From the NCBI GenBank assembly GCA_045540055.1, contig JAZQGO010000034.1, positions 1-26,503 of the forward strand: a stretch of 26,503 bases of DNA, given 5' to 3'. Positions 5,917 through 14,119 of this stretch are shown here, piece after piece. Source of the stretch: SIG565 sp045540055. GTDB taxonomy: Bacteria; Bacillota; Clostridia; Oscillospirales; Acutalibacteraceae. Each line of letters begins with the position of its first letter. The stretch's first letter is position 1. The notes beneath the pieces were generated by a model that saw nothing but the letters and a program-made list of their open reading frames with translations, did no database searches and had not been told where the DNA came from. Position numbers and translations under genes: made by a program.

Positions 5917-8268
5917 TTACAGTTTAATTATATTTGCGTTTAATTGTTTTGCGGTATCGGTACAGCTGTTATGACAGGTGAAGAACAGTATTTGATTATC
6001 TTTAGAATAATTTTTAAGGAATTCAAATGCTGCAACTTGTCGCTTGTCGTCATATTGCGAGAAGATGTCGTCAAGCAAAATGGGTAGTTTTCCTGCTTGT
6101 TCTCCGATAAGCTCTGATAAGGCAAGACGAAGGGCAAAATACGCTTGGTCATTGGCCCCACGACTAAGATTGCTTAGCTTCTGTGTGCCGTGACTGCTGT
6201 CAGACGAAACCGAAATATCAAGCTCTTTTGAAATCATCAAGGAGTCGTATTTATTGTCGGTAATCTGTTTGAATATAGCCAGCGCCTTTTCATCAAGAAG
6301 ATGACTAAAGCTGCGACGATGCTCAGTATCGGCGTCATTCAGAGCCTCTTGAGCGATTCGCAGTATATCAAGATATTCCTCTTTTTGACTAATCTGATTT
6401 TTGAGAAGCTCTATATCATTTTCAATCTGCGCGGGGGACTTAATGTTGGCGTATTCTTTTGCCGCTTCGGCCTTAAGACCTGCGAGCTCTTGCGTGATTA
6501 GTGAATGCTCGTTTGTAAGTCGCTCAAGCTCGGCCTTTAACTGCTCTATATCAGCCGAAACGCCGTCGCCCTGCGACCTTTCAAGCAACACCAAATACTC
6601 CTTTGCTTGCGTGAGATTGTGGCAACCCGTACCCTTTGCGGCATATTCGGCCTTGGCACGCAGTTGCTCAAGCGAAACAAGTAGGTTTTCGGTTTCTTCA
6701 AGAACATTCTGCGCCGAATCAATATCTGCCACCGATTTTAACCGAGCGCAAAATGACAGGGTGTCGTGAAGGCTGTCGCCAAGCGCTAACTGCATGCTTG
6801 ATACCTCGGTCATTACACGGGTGGCGTCTGCACGCTTAGAGGTGATAAGATTTTGGTCGGTGCTTTTATTTACGAGTAAAAGATTGTATTGGTCGTTGGC
6901 TGTTTGCACCGAGGTCTTTAGGTCTTCAAGCTCTGTTATAAGCTGTGATTTCTTAGTATTCAGGTCTTGCAGCTTAACCTCAAACGGTTTGATGTCAGGC
7001 TTGGTCTTTAATGTCAATCCAAGCACCAGTAAAATTATGCCGACCGCCGCAAAGCTTAAAAGATATAATAAATTCGTAATGAACGGTACGACGGCAAAAG
7101 CAACGGTCAGTACCGCGCCTATTATAATGAGTGGTATATTTTGGTGGCCCTTGAGTGCCAACTGCTGCTTCTCGGTTTCGGCTATATCGTTTGACACCCT
7201 GTTTAAAAGGGTCTGCCTATTTTCAAGCTCGGCACTTAATTTTTCTTTTCTGTTAAGTGCGTCGGACAGTATATTAACATTATCATCTGCCACGCTCTTT
7301 TCAAGCAGTGAAATCTCATCTAAAATGCGGTCTGACTCCTGTCTTTTGGCGTCAAGCGCGGTCTGCTTGATTTTAATATCTGTGATTTTCTGCCTGAGAG
7401 TATCACAAAAAGCCTTGTCGGCTACCGAACCGTCGCTCAAAAGCAATTTGGTCTCACACCGCTCGTATTCCTCAGCCGTCTGCACAAATTCTTTAAGTTT
7501 AAGATATTTTGCCGCTTTCTCGGCGCCCTTAATATCATTAAAGGCTTGAGATTTTTTTGTGCTTAACGCCGCGGCATCCATTTCTTTCTGAGCGATAAGC
7601 TCTGCCTTGGCTATACGCAGGCGGTCGATATTTTTCGCCTCAGCCAACTTGTCCTCGAGTAACTGCAGTAGCTGCTCGTCCTTGTGTATGCTGCCGCCTC
7701 GATTAGAAGCAGAGCGCAGGTCGTATATTGCGTCGGTCACTCGTTTTATGACCGATGCTGACGATACCGTTTCATCGCCCGTGCCCTCGATATTGGCAAG
7801 TCGCGAGTTTATCTCACCCGCACCTTCGGTGTCGCTAAAGATTACTCTGTTATCAATAAAAACGCTCTTCTCAAATGCCGAGAGTGTCAGTCCCAAAAAG
7901 CTTTCACCCGGTGAGTCATCACCCGAAATATTAGTAAGAGTGCCGTCATCCAAACTAATTAGTGTAATTTTATCGCTTGAGTTTCGGCCCCTGAAGGCAC
8001 GCTCAAGGCGGTAATTTTTATTTTCGTGGCTAAATTCTATGCTTCCCGACATAGCCGAGCCATCCCACGGCGCATATCTCTTTCGTGGATTAACATAACC
8101 TGCTTTATTGGCGTTTTTACTGCCGTAAAACATCATACGTATAAAATCCATAATGGTGGTTTTACCGTTTTCATTCTCACCGTAAATGAGATTAAAGCCG
8201 TCACAAACATCGAGCGAATAGTTTTTAAATTTGCCGAAAGAAGTAATGTTTATTTTACTAATCTTCAT
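5917..8268 (-). CDS. yhaN: YhaN-like SMC/Rad50-type ATPase
   Basis: A 783-residue ATPase of the Rad50/SbcC class. The Walker A motif GENENGKTT is at 30-38, followed by long coiled-coil stretches from about 190 to 650. The ABC signature is LSRGANDQ at 701-708, and Walker B is PILLDD with Asp733-Asp734. A hydrophobic stretch at about 378-420, long enough for two membrane helices, interrupts the coil. I recall this feature from B. subtilis YhaN; it is absent from ordinary SbcC, which has a zinc hook instead. At 783 residues it is shorter than typical YhaN (about 960). It overlaps the YhaO-like gene by 11 bases, so the two are translationally coupled and likely form a nuclease-ATPase complex in DNA repair, possibly at the membrane. 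Confidence 0.88.
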   Translation of the reverse strand: MKISKINITSFGKFKNYSLDVCDGFNLIYGENENGKTTIMDFIRMMFYGSKNANKAGYVNPRKRYAPWDGSAMSGSIEFSHENKNYRLERAFRGRNSSDKITLISLDDGTLTNISGDDSPGESFLGLTLSAFEKSVFIDNRVIFSDTEGAGEINSRLANIEGTGDETVSSASVIKRVTDAIYDLRSASNRGGSIHKDEQLLQLLEDKLAEAKNIDRLRIAKAELIAQKEMDAAALSTKKSQAFNDIKGAEKAAKYLKLKEFVQTAEEYERCETKLLLSDGSVADKAFCDTLRQKITDIKIKQTALDAKRQESDRILDEISLLEKSVADDNVNILSDALNRKEKLSAELENRQTLLNRVSNDIAETEKQQLALKGHQNIPLIIIGAVLTVAFAVVPFITNLLYLLSFAAVGIILLVLGLTLKTKPDIKPFEVKLQDLNTKKSQLITELEDLKTSVQTANDQYNLLLVNKSTDQNLITSKRADATRVMTEVSSMQLALGDSLHDTLSFCARLKSVADIDSAQNVLEETENLLVSLEQLRAKAEYAAKGTGCHNLTQAKEYLVLLERSQGDGVSADIEQLKAELERLTNEHSLITQELAGLKAEAAKEYANIKSPAQIENDIELLKNQISQKEEYLDILRIAQEALNDADTEHRRSFSHLLDEKALAIFKQITDNKYDSLMISKELDISVSSDSSHGTQKLSNLSRGANDQAYFALRLALSELIGEQAGKLPILLDDIFSQYDDKRQVAAFEFLKNYSKDNQILFFTCHNSCTDTAKQLNANIIKL

Positions 8269-9397
8269 TGTATTTCACCTCCGAATCAAATGCCTTCAGT
8301 CCTAAATACAATGCCTTTTCTATTTTCCACTTATTACCCTGCTCGGCCTGCTCTAACCTTAAAAGCATATTTTTAATAAATTTGCCCTTAAAGCTGTTTT
8401 CCTTAGCGGCGAGAGAAAGGTTAATTTTAATCTCGGTGTTATCTTTGATTTTTGCGAAGAACAGACCGTCTTTTATACGGCGCAGTATTTGATTCTTATT
8501 TACCTTGTAGTCCTCGCTCACCTGACCGCAAAGTATGATTTTATATAGATTTTCGCCATATTTTTTACCGAAATTATCCTTTAAAATGGCTTCAACCTGC
8601 TCGGCGGCAGATACATTATCGGTACACTCAGAAACGTCAACCTGCACTTCCTCGTGGCGTCTGATAGCGGTAGGCACAAAGCGGTATTCAAAGGTGTCTT
8701 TACCTATATTGGCGCAGATAACACCCTTACTGCCCGTTTCGTCAAAGCCGTGCGGCTCGGGACAACCCGAGTATGCGTAGCGGGTTTTACCCACCGTCTG
8801 CACACCCGAAAACTCGTGAATGTGGCCGAGTGCGATATAGTCCATATTGCTGTTTTTAATAAATTCTTTGGTGATGGTATTATAGCCTGAGGACATATCT
8901 GTGCCAGTGTCCCCATGTAAAACCATTATGTTAATTCTGCCGTCATCGGCTACCGGCAGAGAAAAGGCCTCAGAGCCGGTCATATATGTGCTTGAAAAGG
9001 ATTTACCGTATATATTGACGCCCTTTTCTTCAAAGGGTATAAATTGGTCGCAGGTGTCAATAACTGTTAAATTTTCGGGTAGGTTACCCCTTAAAAATGG
9101 CGAGTTGGCAGTAAGTGGGTCGTGATTGCCTGCCGCAAAAATCACCTGCGTGTCGACCGCTAGTTTAAAGCAGGCGAAAAACGCACCAATGGTGTCCTCA
9201 TCGACATTATTGCTTTCGAAAACATCGCCCGATAAGAGCAAAAAGTCTATCGAGTTTGCGTGACAGATTTTAAAAATATTCTCGCAACATATAATCAGCT
9301 CTGCTTTTCTTTTTGCACGCTCACTCTGCGATAAAAAGGCAAATTCACAGCCAAGATGTAAATCGGCAGTATGTAAAATTCTAACCGTATTTCCCAA
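8258..9397 (-). CDS. yhaO: YhaO-like metallophosphoesterase (SbcD/Mre11 family)
   Basis: A 379-residue nuclease of the Mre11/SbcD family. The calcineurin-like motifs are complete: D-L-H at 12-14, GDVF with Asp58, GNHD at 90-93, then an HGD and a GHIH motif in the next 100 residues. These bind two metal ions for DNA cleavage. A C-terminal region of about 120 residues, likely the ATPase-contacting part, follows. The start is TTG at 9397, chosen because GAGGGG lies 8 bases before it and no ATG is suitably placed. It is the first gene of a two-gene leftward operon with the YhaN-like ATPase. Known B. subtilis YhaO/YhaN are linked to DNA repair; that role here is inferred from family. Confidence 0.9.
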   Translation of the reverse strand: MGNTVRILHTADLHLGCEFAFLSQSERAKRKAELIICCENIFKICHANSIDFLLLSGDVFESNNVDEDTIGAFFACFKLAVDTQVIFAAGNHDPLTANSPFLRGNLPENLTVIDTCDQFIPFEEKGVNIYGKSFSSTYMTGSEAFSLPVADDGRINIMVLHGDTGTDMSSGYNTITKEFIKNSNMDYIALGHIHEFSGVQTVGKTRYAYSGCPEPHGFDETGSKGVICANIGKDTFEYRFVPTAIRRHEEVQVDVSECTDNVSAAEQVEAILKDNFGKKYGENLYKIILCGQVSEDYKVNKNQILRRIKDGLFFAKIKDNTEIKINLSLAAKENSFKGKFIKNMLLRLEQAEQGNKWKIEKALYLGLKAFDSEVKYNED

Positions 9398-9428
9398 AAT
9401 AAAATCCCCTCAAATAATTATTATATTA

Positions 9429-9457
9429 ATTATACTATTTATTTTTAATTATATCAA
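9429..9457 (-). promoter_or_regulatory. Promoter of the yhaO-yhaN operon
   Basis: On the minus strand TTGATA (9457-9452) and TATAAT (9434-9429) have a 17-base spacer. Transcription should begin near 9422, 25 bases before the TTG start. Confidence 0.85.
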
Positions 9458-9464
9458 GAAATTA

Positions 9465-9493
9465 TTGCCTTTAAGTGTCTTTTAGGCTATAAT
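9465..9493 (+). promoter_or_regulatory. Promoter of the DUF951-prfA operon
   Basis: TTGCCT (9465-9470) and TATAAT (9488-9493) have 17-base spacing. It lies back to back with the leftward promoter, the two -35 boxes being only 7 bases apart, so the two polymerases would compete for this site. Confidence 0.75.
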
Positions 9494-9523
9494 AATATAG
9501 AATATAATATTGGGGTGACAGCA

Positions 9524-9706
9524 ATGGATATCAACATCGGTGATAAGCTGCTTATGAAGAAAAAGCATCCGTGCGGTGCTGATACATTTACGGTGACGAG
9601 AATCGGTATGGATTTTAAAATTAGGTGTGACGGCTGTTCTCATGAAATTATGCTACCCAGAGTTAAGTGTGAAAAGAACATAAAGAAAATAATTAAGGGA
9701 GAGTAA
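9524..9706 (+). CDS. DUF951 family small protein
   Basis: A 60-residue protein matching the DUF951 pattern: a KKxHPCG motif (Cys near 17), then C-x-x-C in a CDGC context and the MLPR motif, ending in basic residues. The three Cys suggest a small metal-binding or beta-barrel protein; the family's role is not established. I chose ATG at 9524, six bases after GGGGTG; a GTG nine bases upstream falls inside that ribosome site. It is the first gene of the operon with prfA, and its stop codon overlaps the prfA ribosome binding region, so the two are likely coupled. Confidence 0.88.
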   Translation: MDINIGDKLLMKKKHPCGADTFTVTRIGMDFKIRCDGCSHEIMLPRVKCEKNIKKIIKGE

Positions 9707-9709
9707 TCT

Positions 9710-10783
9710 ATGTTTGATAAATTAAAAGCGGTTGAAGAGCGTTTTGAAGAGATAGGCAACGAGCTTATGAAGCCCGAGGTCGTCTCAGATAATGAGACCT
9801 TCAAAAAATTGATGAAAGAGCATAAGCAGTTGACACCTATCGTCGAAAAATTCAGAGAGTACCGTGCCGCAAAGGATGCCGAGGCCGAGGCTAAGGAGCT
9901 GCTTGATGCAGGCGGACTTGATAAGGATTTTAAAGAGCTTGTTGAAGAGGAATATAACGAGGCAAAGGCCAAGATTGAAGTAACGAGTGAAGAGCTTAAA
10001 ATTCTGCTTTTACCGCGCGACCCTAATGACGATAAAAATGTTATTGTTGAAATTCGCGGGGGTGCAGGCGGTGAGGAGGCGGCTCTCTTTGCGGGAAGTC
10101 TTATGCGTATGTACTCAATGTATGCCGAGTCACGCCGTTGGAAGATAGAGGTGCTAAGCGCTAACGAAACCGAGCTTGGCGGCTTTAAGGAAGTCAGTTT
10201 TATGATTGAGGGCGAGGGCGCATATTCCCGCCTTAAATACGAAAGCGGTGTTCACCGTGTACAGCGTGTGCCCGAAACCGAAACGCAGGGTCGTATTCAC
10301 ACCTCGACCGTTACGGTTGCGGTATTGCCCGAGGCTGAGGAGGTTGAGGTCGACATCAACCCCGCCGATTTGCAAATAGACACCTACCGTTCAGGCGGTG
10401 CCGGTGGTCAGCACGTTAATAAAACCGAGTCGGCTATACGTATTACCCATTTGCCGACGGGATTGGTTGTTGAGTGTCAGGATGAACGCAGTCAGCACAA
10501 AAATAAGGATAAGGCTATGAAGGTTTTGCGCTCACGTCTTTATGAAATGATGCAGCAGCAGCAGAACGACGCAATAGCCTCTGACCGTAAGGCACAGGTA
10601 GGTACGGGAGACAGAAGTGAGAGAATACGCACCTACAACTATCCGCAAGGACGTGTTACCGACCACAGAATCGGTCTGACTCTATATAGAATAGAACAGA
10701 TATTAAACGGTGATATAGACGAGATTATTGATGCACTCATAACCTTCTATCGCACCGAAATGTTAAAGGCTGATGAGCAGTAA
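9710..10783 (+). CDS. prfA: Peptide chain release factor 1
   Basis: This 357-residue release factor recognises UAA and UAG and triggers peptidyl-tRNA hydrolysis. The GGQ motif is at 232-234 in the context SGGAGGQHVN. The codon-recognition tripeptide of RF1 (PxT) reads P-E-T in the HRVQRVPETETQGR segment. Length and GGQ position match E. coli RF1 closely. GGGAG at 9697-9701 provides the ribosome site and overlaps the end of the DUF951 gene. In many Firmicutes prmC, whose product methylates the GGQ glutamine, follows prfA; here it is absent and the Sua5 gene follows directly. Confidence 0.97.
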   Translation: MFDKLKAVEERFEEIGNELMKPEVVSDNETFKKLMKEHKQLTPIVEKFREYRAAKDAEAEAKELLDAGGLDKDFKELVEEEYNEAKAKIEVTSEELKILLLPRDPNDDKNVIVEIRGGAGGEEAALFAGSLMRMYSMYAESRRWKIEVLSANETELGGFKEVSFMIEGEGAYSRLKYESGVHRVQRVPETETQGRIHTSTVTVAVLPEAEEVEVDINPADLQIDTYRSGGAGGQHVNKTESAIRITHLPTGLVVECQDERSQHKNKDKAMKVLRSRLYEMMQQQQNDAIASDRKAQVGTGDRSERIRTYNYPQGRVTDHRIGLTLYRIEQILNGDIDEIIDALITFYRTEMLKADEQ

Positions 10784-11800
10784 ATGAAAACCCTAAAGCT
10801 TGATTTGAATTTTGGCGCCCCCGAAGAAAAAATATCTAAGGCGGCAGAGATTTTAAAAAACGACGGCATTGTGGCTATACCTACCGAGACGGTTTATGGT
10901 TTGGCGGCATCCGCCTATTCTGATGCCGCCGTTGCTAAGGTTTTCAAGGCCAAGGGCAGACCACAGGATAACCCCTTAATAGTTCATATATCGAACATAG
11001 ATATGTTAAATGATGTTGCCTGTGATATACCAGACAGTGCATACGAATGTGCAAAAAGGTTTTGGCCGGGTCCCTTTACAATGGTTTTAAAAAAGAGGGA
11101 TAAGGTGTGCGATAGCGTCAGTCGTGGTCTTGATACCGTGGCGGTGCGTATGCCGTCACATCCTACGGCTGTGGCTTTGATTGAGAGTGCAGGTATACCC
11201 TTAGCGGCACCGTCGGCAAATCTTTCGGGTTGTCCGAGTCCCACCACCGCTAACCATGTTATTAACGATTTAGATGGCAAAATTGATGCCGTAATAATTG
11301 GCGACGACTGTCAGGTCGGTGTTGAATCAACCGTTATCACCCTTGCAGGTGATACACCGCGACTTCTCAGGCCCGGTGCTGTAACGGTAGAGCAACTGCG
11401 TGAGCTTTTACCCGATATAGTTGTTGATGCCGCAGTATTTGCTGAGCCTGAAAGTGATGTTGTCGCATCTCCCGGTATGAAATACAAGCACTACTCACCA
11501 AAAACGGCGGTTTATTTAGTTGAGGGGGAAAGTGACAGCTTCGTACAGTTTGTTAATGAAAAAAAGGGGAGCGCCGCTATCTGCTTTGATGAGGATATAG
11601 GTATAGATATTCCTTTTGTTGTCTATGGCAGTGCTTTAGATGAGGGAAGTCTTGCTCACAACATATTTAGCGTACTAAGAGAAATAGATAAAGATAATTA
11701 CAATGAAGTGTATGTTCACGCGCCGTCAAAAACGGGCGTGGGTTTGGCGGTATACAACCGACTCATTCGTGCCGCCGCATTTAAGGTGATAACATTATGA
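10784..11800 (+). CDS. tsaC: Threonylcarbamoyl-AMP synthase, Sua5 type
   Basis: This 338-residue enzyme makes L-threonylcarbamoyl-AMP from threonine, bicarbonate and ATP, the first step of t6A formation at tRNA position 37. The N-terminal YrdC domain (about 12-205) carries the KGRPQDNPLIVHI motif and the APSANLSG segment. The smaller C-terminal Sua5 domain (about 235-338) is present after an SPGMKYKHYSP linker, so this is the two-domain Sua5 form rather than short TsaC. The ATG abuts the prfA stop (TAAATG) with no strong ribosome site, implying coupling. Its 3' end overlaps coaE by 4 bases. MtaB, which acts later on t6A, is encoded about 7 kb downstream. Confidence 0.95.
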   Translation: MKTLKLDLNFGAPEEKISKAAEILKNDGIVAIPTETVYGLAASAYSDAAVAKVFKAKGRPQDNPLIVHISNIDMLNDVACDIPDSAYECAKRFWPGPFTMVLKKRDKVCDSVSRGLDTVAVRMPSHPTAVALIESAGIPLAAPSANLSGCPSPTTANHVINDLDGKIDAVIIGDDCQVGVESTVITLAGDTPRLLRPGAVTVEQLRELLPDIVVDAAVFAEPESDVVASPGMKYKHYSPKTAVYLVEGESDSFVQFVNEKKGSAAICFDEDIGIDIPFVVYGSALDEGSLAHNIFSVLREIDKDNYNEVYVHAPSKTGVGLAVYNRLIRAAAFKVITL

Positions 11801-12396
11801 AATTTGTTGTAGGTCTTACGGGACAAACGGGTGCAGGTAAAAGCAGTCTTAAAGGAGTTGCTACAGCCTGCGGATTTTATGTTATTGATTGCGACAGTGT
11901 AGCACATAAGGTGCAACAAAGAGATGAGGTCAAGGCCGCCCTCTGCGCCGCCTTCGGCAGTGATATATTGAGTATTGACGGTATGCTTGACCGAAAGGCA
12001 CTCGCAAAAAAGGCATTCGAAACGGGTGAGAAAACCGAGCTTTTAAATAAAACGGTACTACCTTTCATTGTTGCCGATATAGAAAAGCAAATAAAAAATT
12101 CAAAAGTAGATTATATTTTACTTGATGCGCCAACATTGTTTGAAAGCGGTGCTGACAGGCTGTGCAACAAAACAATCGGTGTTATTGCCGACCGTGAGAA
12201 AAGATACAACCGTATTGTCAGCCGTGATAAGCTTACTGCCGCACAGGCCGAAAGTCGCATATCTGCGGGTAAACCCGATGAATTTTATAAAGAAAAATGT
12301 GATTATGTGCTGACTAATAATGGTGAAGTCGGCGAGTTTATAAATAATTTTGATATTTTGATAAAAGATATTTTAGGAGGTAAGCAAAATGGCTGA
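11797..12396 (+). CDS. coaE: Dephospho-CoA kinase
   Basis: This 199-residue enzyme catalyses the last step of coenzyme A synthesis, phosphorylation of the 3'-hydroxyl of dephospho-CoA. The P-loop is GQTGAGKS at 9-16, followed by D-C-D at 31-33 and by the DAPTLFESG segment that corresponds to the conserved D-x-P-L-L-F-E of the family. Length is normal. The start codon lies in an ATGA overlap with the Sua5 gene, and the 3' end overlaps the aminopeptidase gene by 8 bases. The operon position beside Sua5 and prfA is a housekeeping arrangement. Confidence 0.94.
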   Translation: MKFVVGLTGQTGAGKSSLKGVATACGFYVIDCDSVAHKVQQRDEVKAALCAAFGSDILSIDGMLDRKALAKKAFETGEKTELLNKTVLPFIVADIEKQIKNSKVDYILLDAPTLFESGADRLCNKTIGVIADREKRYNRIVSRDKLTAAQAESRISAGKPDEFYKEKCDYVLTNNGEVGEFINNFDILIKDILGGKQNG

Positions 12397-13786
12397 TAAA
12401 ACACAGGCGCAACTACTAAAGGATAAACTCTTTTTAAACCGTAAAAACGGAAGACTTATAAGCGATGAAGCCGTTTTAGCGGCGGCAGAAGAATTTTGTG
12501 AGGGCTATAAAGCCTTTTTAGACAATGCCAAAACCGAGAGAGAAGCGGTTAAATCCGCCATCAAATTAGCCGAGGCGGCAGGTTTTAGCGAATATATTTC
12601 GGGTAAAGAATATAAGGCGGGCGACCGTTATTATATCAATAATCGTGGCAAGGCATTAGCACTTGTTAATGTCGGTAAGCAGTCGGCTGAAGCAGGCGTA
12701 AACATAACCGCCGCACATATTGATTCGCCCCGACTTGACCTGAAGCCCAACCCGCTTTATGAAGAAATAGAATTAGCCCTGTTTAAGACCCATTATTATG
12801 GTGGTATACGCAAATATCAGTGGCCGACCGTGCCGTTGGCTTTGCACGGCGTATTTGCCAAGACCGATGGTAGTGTGGTTGAGGTTAATATCGGTGAGGA
12901 TGAAGGTGACCCCAGATTTGTTGTTAATGATTTATTACCCCATTTAGCCACCGAGCAGGCAAAACGTGTGTTGGCCGAGGCTATTAAAGGTGAAGAGCTT
13001 AATGTTCTTGTTGGCAGTCACCCCTTTAAAGATGATGAAGCGAGCGAAAGGGTAAAGCTTAACATCCTTAAAATACTCAATGAAAAATACGGCATTACCG
13101 AGGCAGACTTTTTGTCGGCTGAGCTTGAATGTGTGCCTGCAATAAAGGCCTGCGATATCGGTTTTGACCGCTCTATGATAGGCTCGTATGGTCAGGATGA
13201 CCGAGTCTGCGCATATCCTGCCTTAATGGCGGCAATAAACACAGAAATGCCGAGCAAATCTTTAATTACCGTTTTGGCAGACAAAGAAGAAATTGGCTCT
13301 GACGGTAATACGGGACTTAACTCAGCATTCCTTAAATATGTAGTTTATGACCTTGCTAAAATGCAGGGTGTCGACGGCACCGTTACGCTTCGCGCCTCAA
13401 AATGCCTTTCGGCAGATGTTAACGCAGGCACCGACCCGACATTTCAGGATGTTATGGAGCGCAGGAATGCAGCATTCTTAAATTACGGTGTCGTTATAAC
13501 CAAATACACAGGTTCACGCGGTAAAAGCTCAACAAGTGATGCGTCGGCAGAGTATGTCGGTGAAATTCGCGCTATGTTAGACCGTGCAGGCATTGTTTGG
13601 CAGACAGGTGAGCTCGGCAGGGTTGACCTTGGCGGCGGCGGTACGGTAGCTATGTACATCGCCAACCTCGGTGTTGATGTTGTTGACCTTGGTGTACCCG
13701 TACTTTCGATGCACGCGCCGTTTGAAACAACTGCCAAGTTCGATATTTTTATGGCCTATAAGGCTATGAGCGAATTCGCCAAGTAA
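12389..13786 (+). CDS. M18 family aminopeptidase
   Basis: A 465-residue cytoplasmic metallo-aminopeptidase of family M18 (aspartyl aminopeptidase-like). Metal-site motifs are in order: H110-x-D112 in AAHIDSPRLDLKP, a GQDDR motif near 267, the DKEEIGSDG motif carrying catalytic and ligand Glu, a later Asp in the SADVNAG region, and His in the SMHAPFE segment near the C-terminus. It releases N-terminal, often acidic, residues from peptides for amino acid recycling. AGGAGG at 12375-12380 lies 8 bases before the ATG, inside the end of coaE. It is the last gene of the operon; no T-tailed terminator follows, only the hairpin at 13808-13844. Confidence 0.94.
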   Translation: MADKTQAQLLKDKLFLNRKNGRLISDEAVLAAAEEFCEGYKAFLDNAKTEREAVKSAIKLAEAAGFSEYISGKEYKAGDRYYINNRGKALALVNVGKQSAEAGVNITAAHIDSPRLDLKPNPLYEEIELALFKTHYYGGIRKYQWPTVPLALHGVFAKTDGSVVEVNIGEDEGDPRFVVNDLLPHLATEQAKRVLAEAIKGEELNVLVGSHPFKDDEASERVKLNILKILNEKYGITEADFLSAELECVPAIKACDIGFDRSMIGSYGQDDRVCAYPALMAAINTEMPSKSLITVLADKEEIGSDGNTGLNSAFLKYVVYDLAKMQGVDGTVTLRASKCLSADVNAGTDPTFQDVMERRNAAFLNYGVVITKYTGSRGKSSTSDASAEYVGEIRAMLDRAGIVWQTGELGRVDLGGGGTVAMYIANLGVDVVDLGVPVLSMHAPFETTAKFDIFMAYKAMSEFAK

Positions 13787-13807
13787 CAACCCGTCCACGT
13801 TTTGCAT

Positions 13808-13844
13808 AAATTGTATTAGCCGATTATATCGGTAAATACAATTT
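13808..13844 (+). promoter_or_regulatory. Hairpin immediately before a ribosome site
   Basis: AAATTGTATT (13808-13817) is a perfect reverse complement of 13835-13844, and inside it CCGAT (13820-13824) pairs with ATCGG (13828-13832) around a TAT loop. There is no T-tract. The stem ends at the base before the likely ribosome site GGATGTGA, so it could influence initiation of the micro membrane protein or mark the 3' end of the aminopeptidase mRNA. Confidence 0.45.
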
Positions 13845-13859
13845 GGATGTGAACAAAGT

Positions 13860-14096
13860 ATGTGTAACGGTTGCAGAAACTTTTTCGGTAGATGCTGCTG
13901 CCTTAATATCGTACTTGCAGTTGTGGCAGGCTTATTTGCCACATTGCTTGGCGTAATTCTCGGCGCAGTATTTTCTGGGGCTATTCTCGGTGCACTTGCC
14001 GCTGTGATAGTGCTTGGTGTGGTATTGCTCGTTATGTTCGTAGTAACGCTTATCTACCGCGCCTGCACCTGTAATAGGGCCTATGAAGATGAATAA
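13860..14096 (+). CDS. Cys-rich micro membrane protein, unknown function
   Basis: A 78-residue protein. Cys2, Cys5 and Cys12-14 form a Cys-rich N-terminus (CNGC...RCCC). Two closely spaced, strongly hydrophobic Ala/Gly/Val/Leu helices follow at about 17-39 and 42-66. The C-terminus carries two more Cys (C-T-C near 69-71) and an acidic YEDE tail. The hairpin-like topology would put both Cys clusters on the same side of the membrane, where they could bind metal or form disulfides; this is inference. The ATG has only a weak ribosome site (GGATGTGA, about 10 bases upstream). The gene converges with sigK and shares its terminator region. I do not recognise the family; a spore-related role would fit the neighbour but is unproven. 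Confidence 0.7.
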   Translation: MCNGCRNFFGRCCCLNIVLAVVAGLFATLLGVILGAVFSGAILGALAAVIVLGVVLLVMFVVTLIYRACTCNRAYEDE

Positions 14097-14119
14097 TCAA
14101 GTTAAATAGGACGTCGTTC

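Noticed and set aside
6794..7549. 251-residue open frame antisense to the YhaN-like gene
   Set aside because: It is a shadow of the coiled-coil coding strand: the Ser/Leu/Phe-rich product is the reverse of Glu/Lys/Leu-rich codons.
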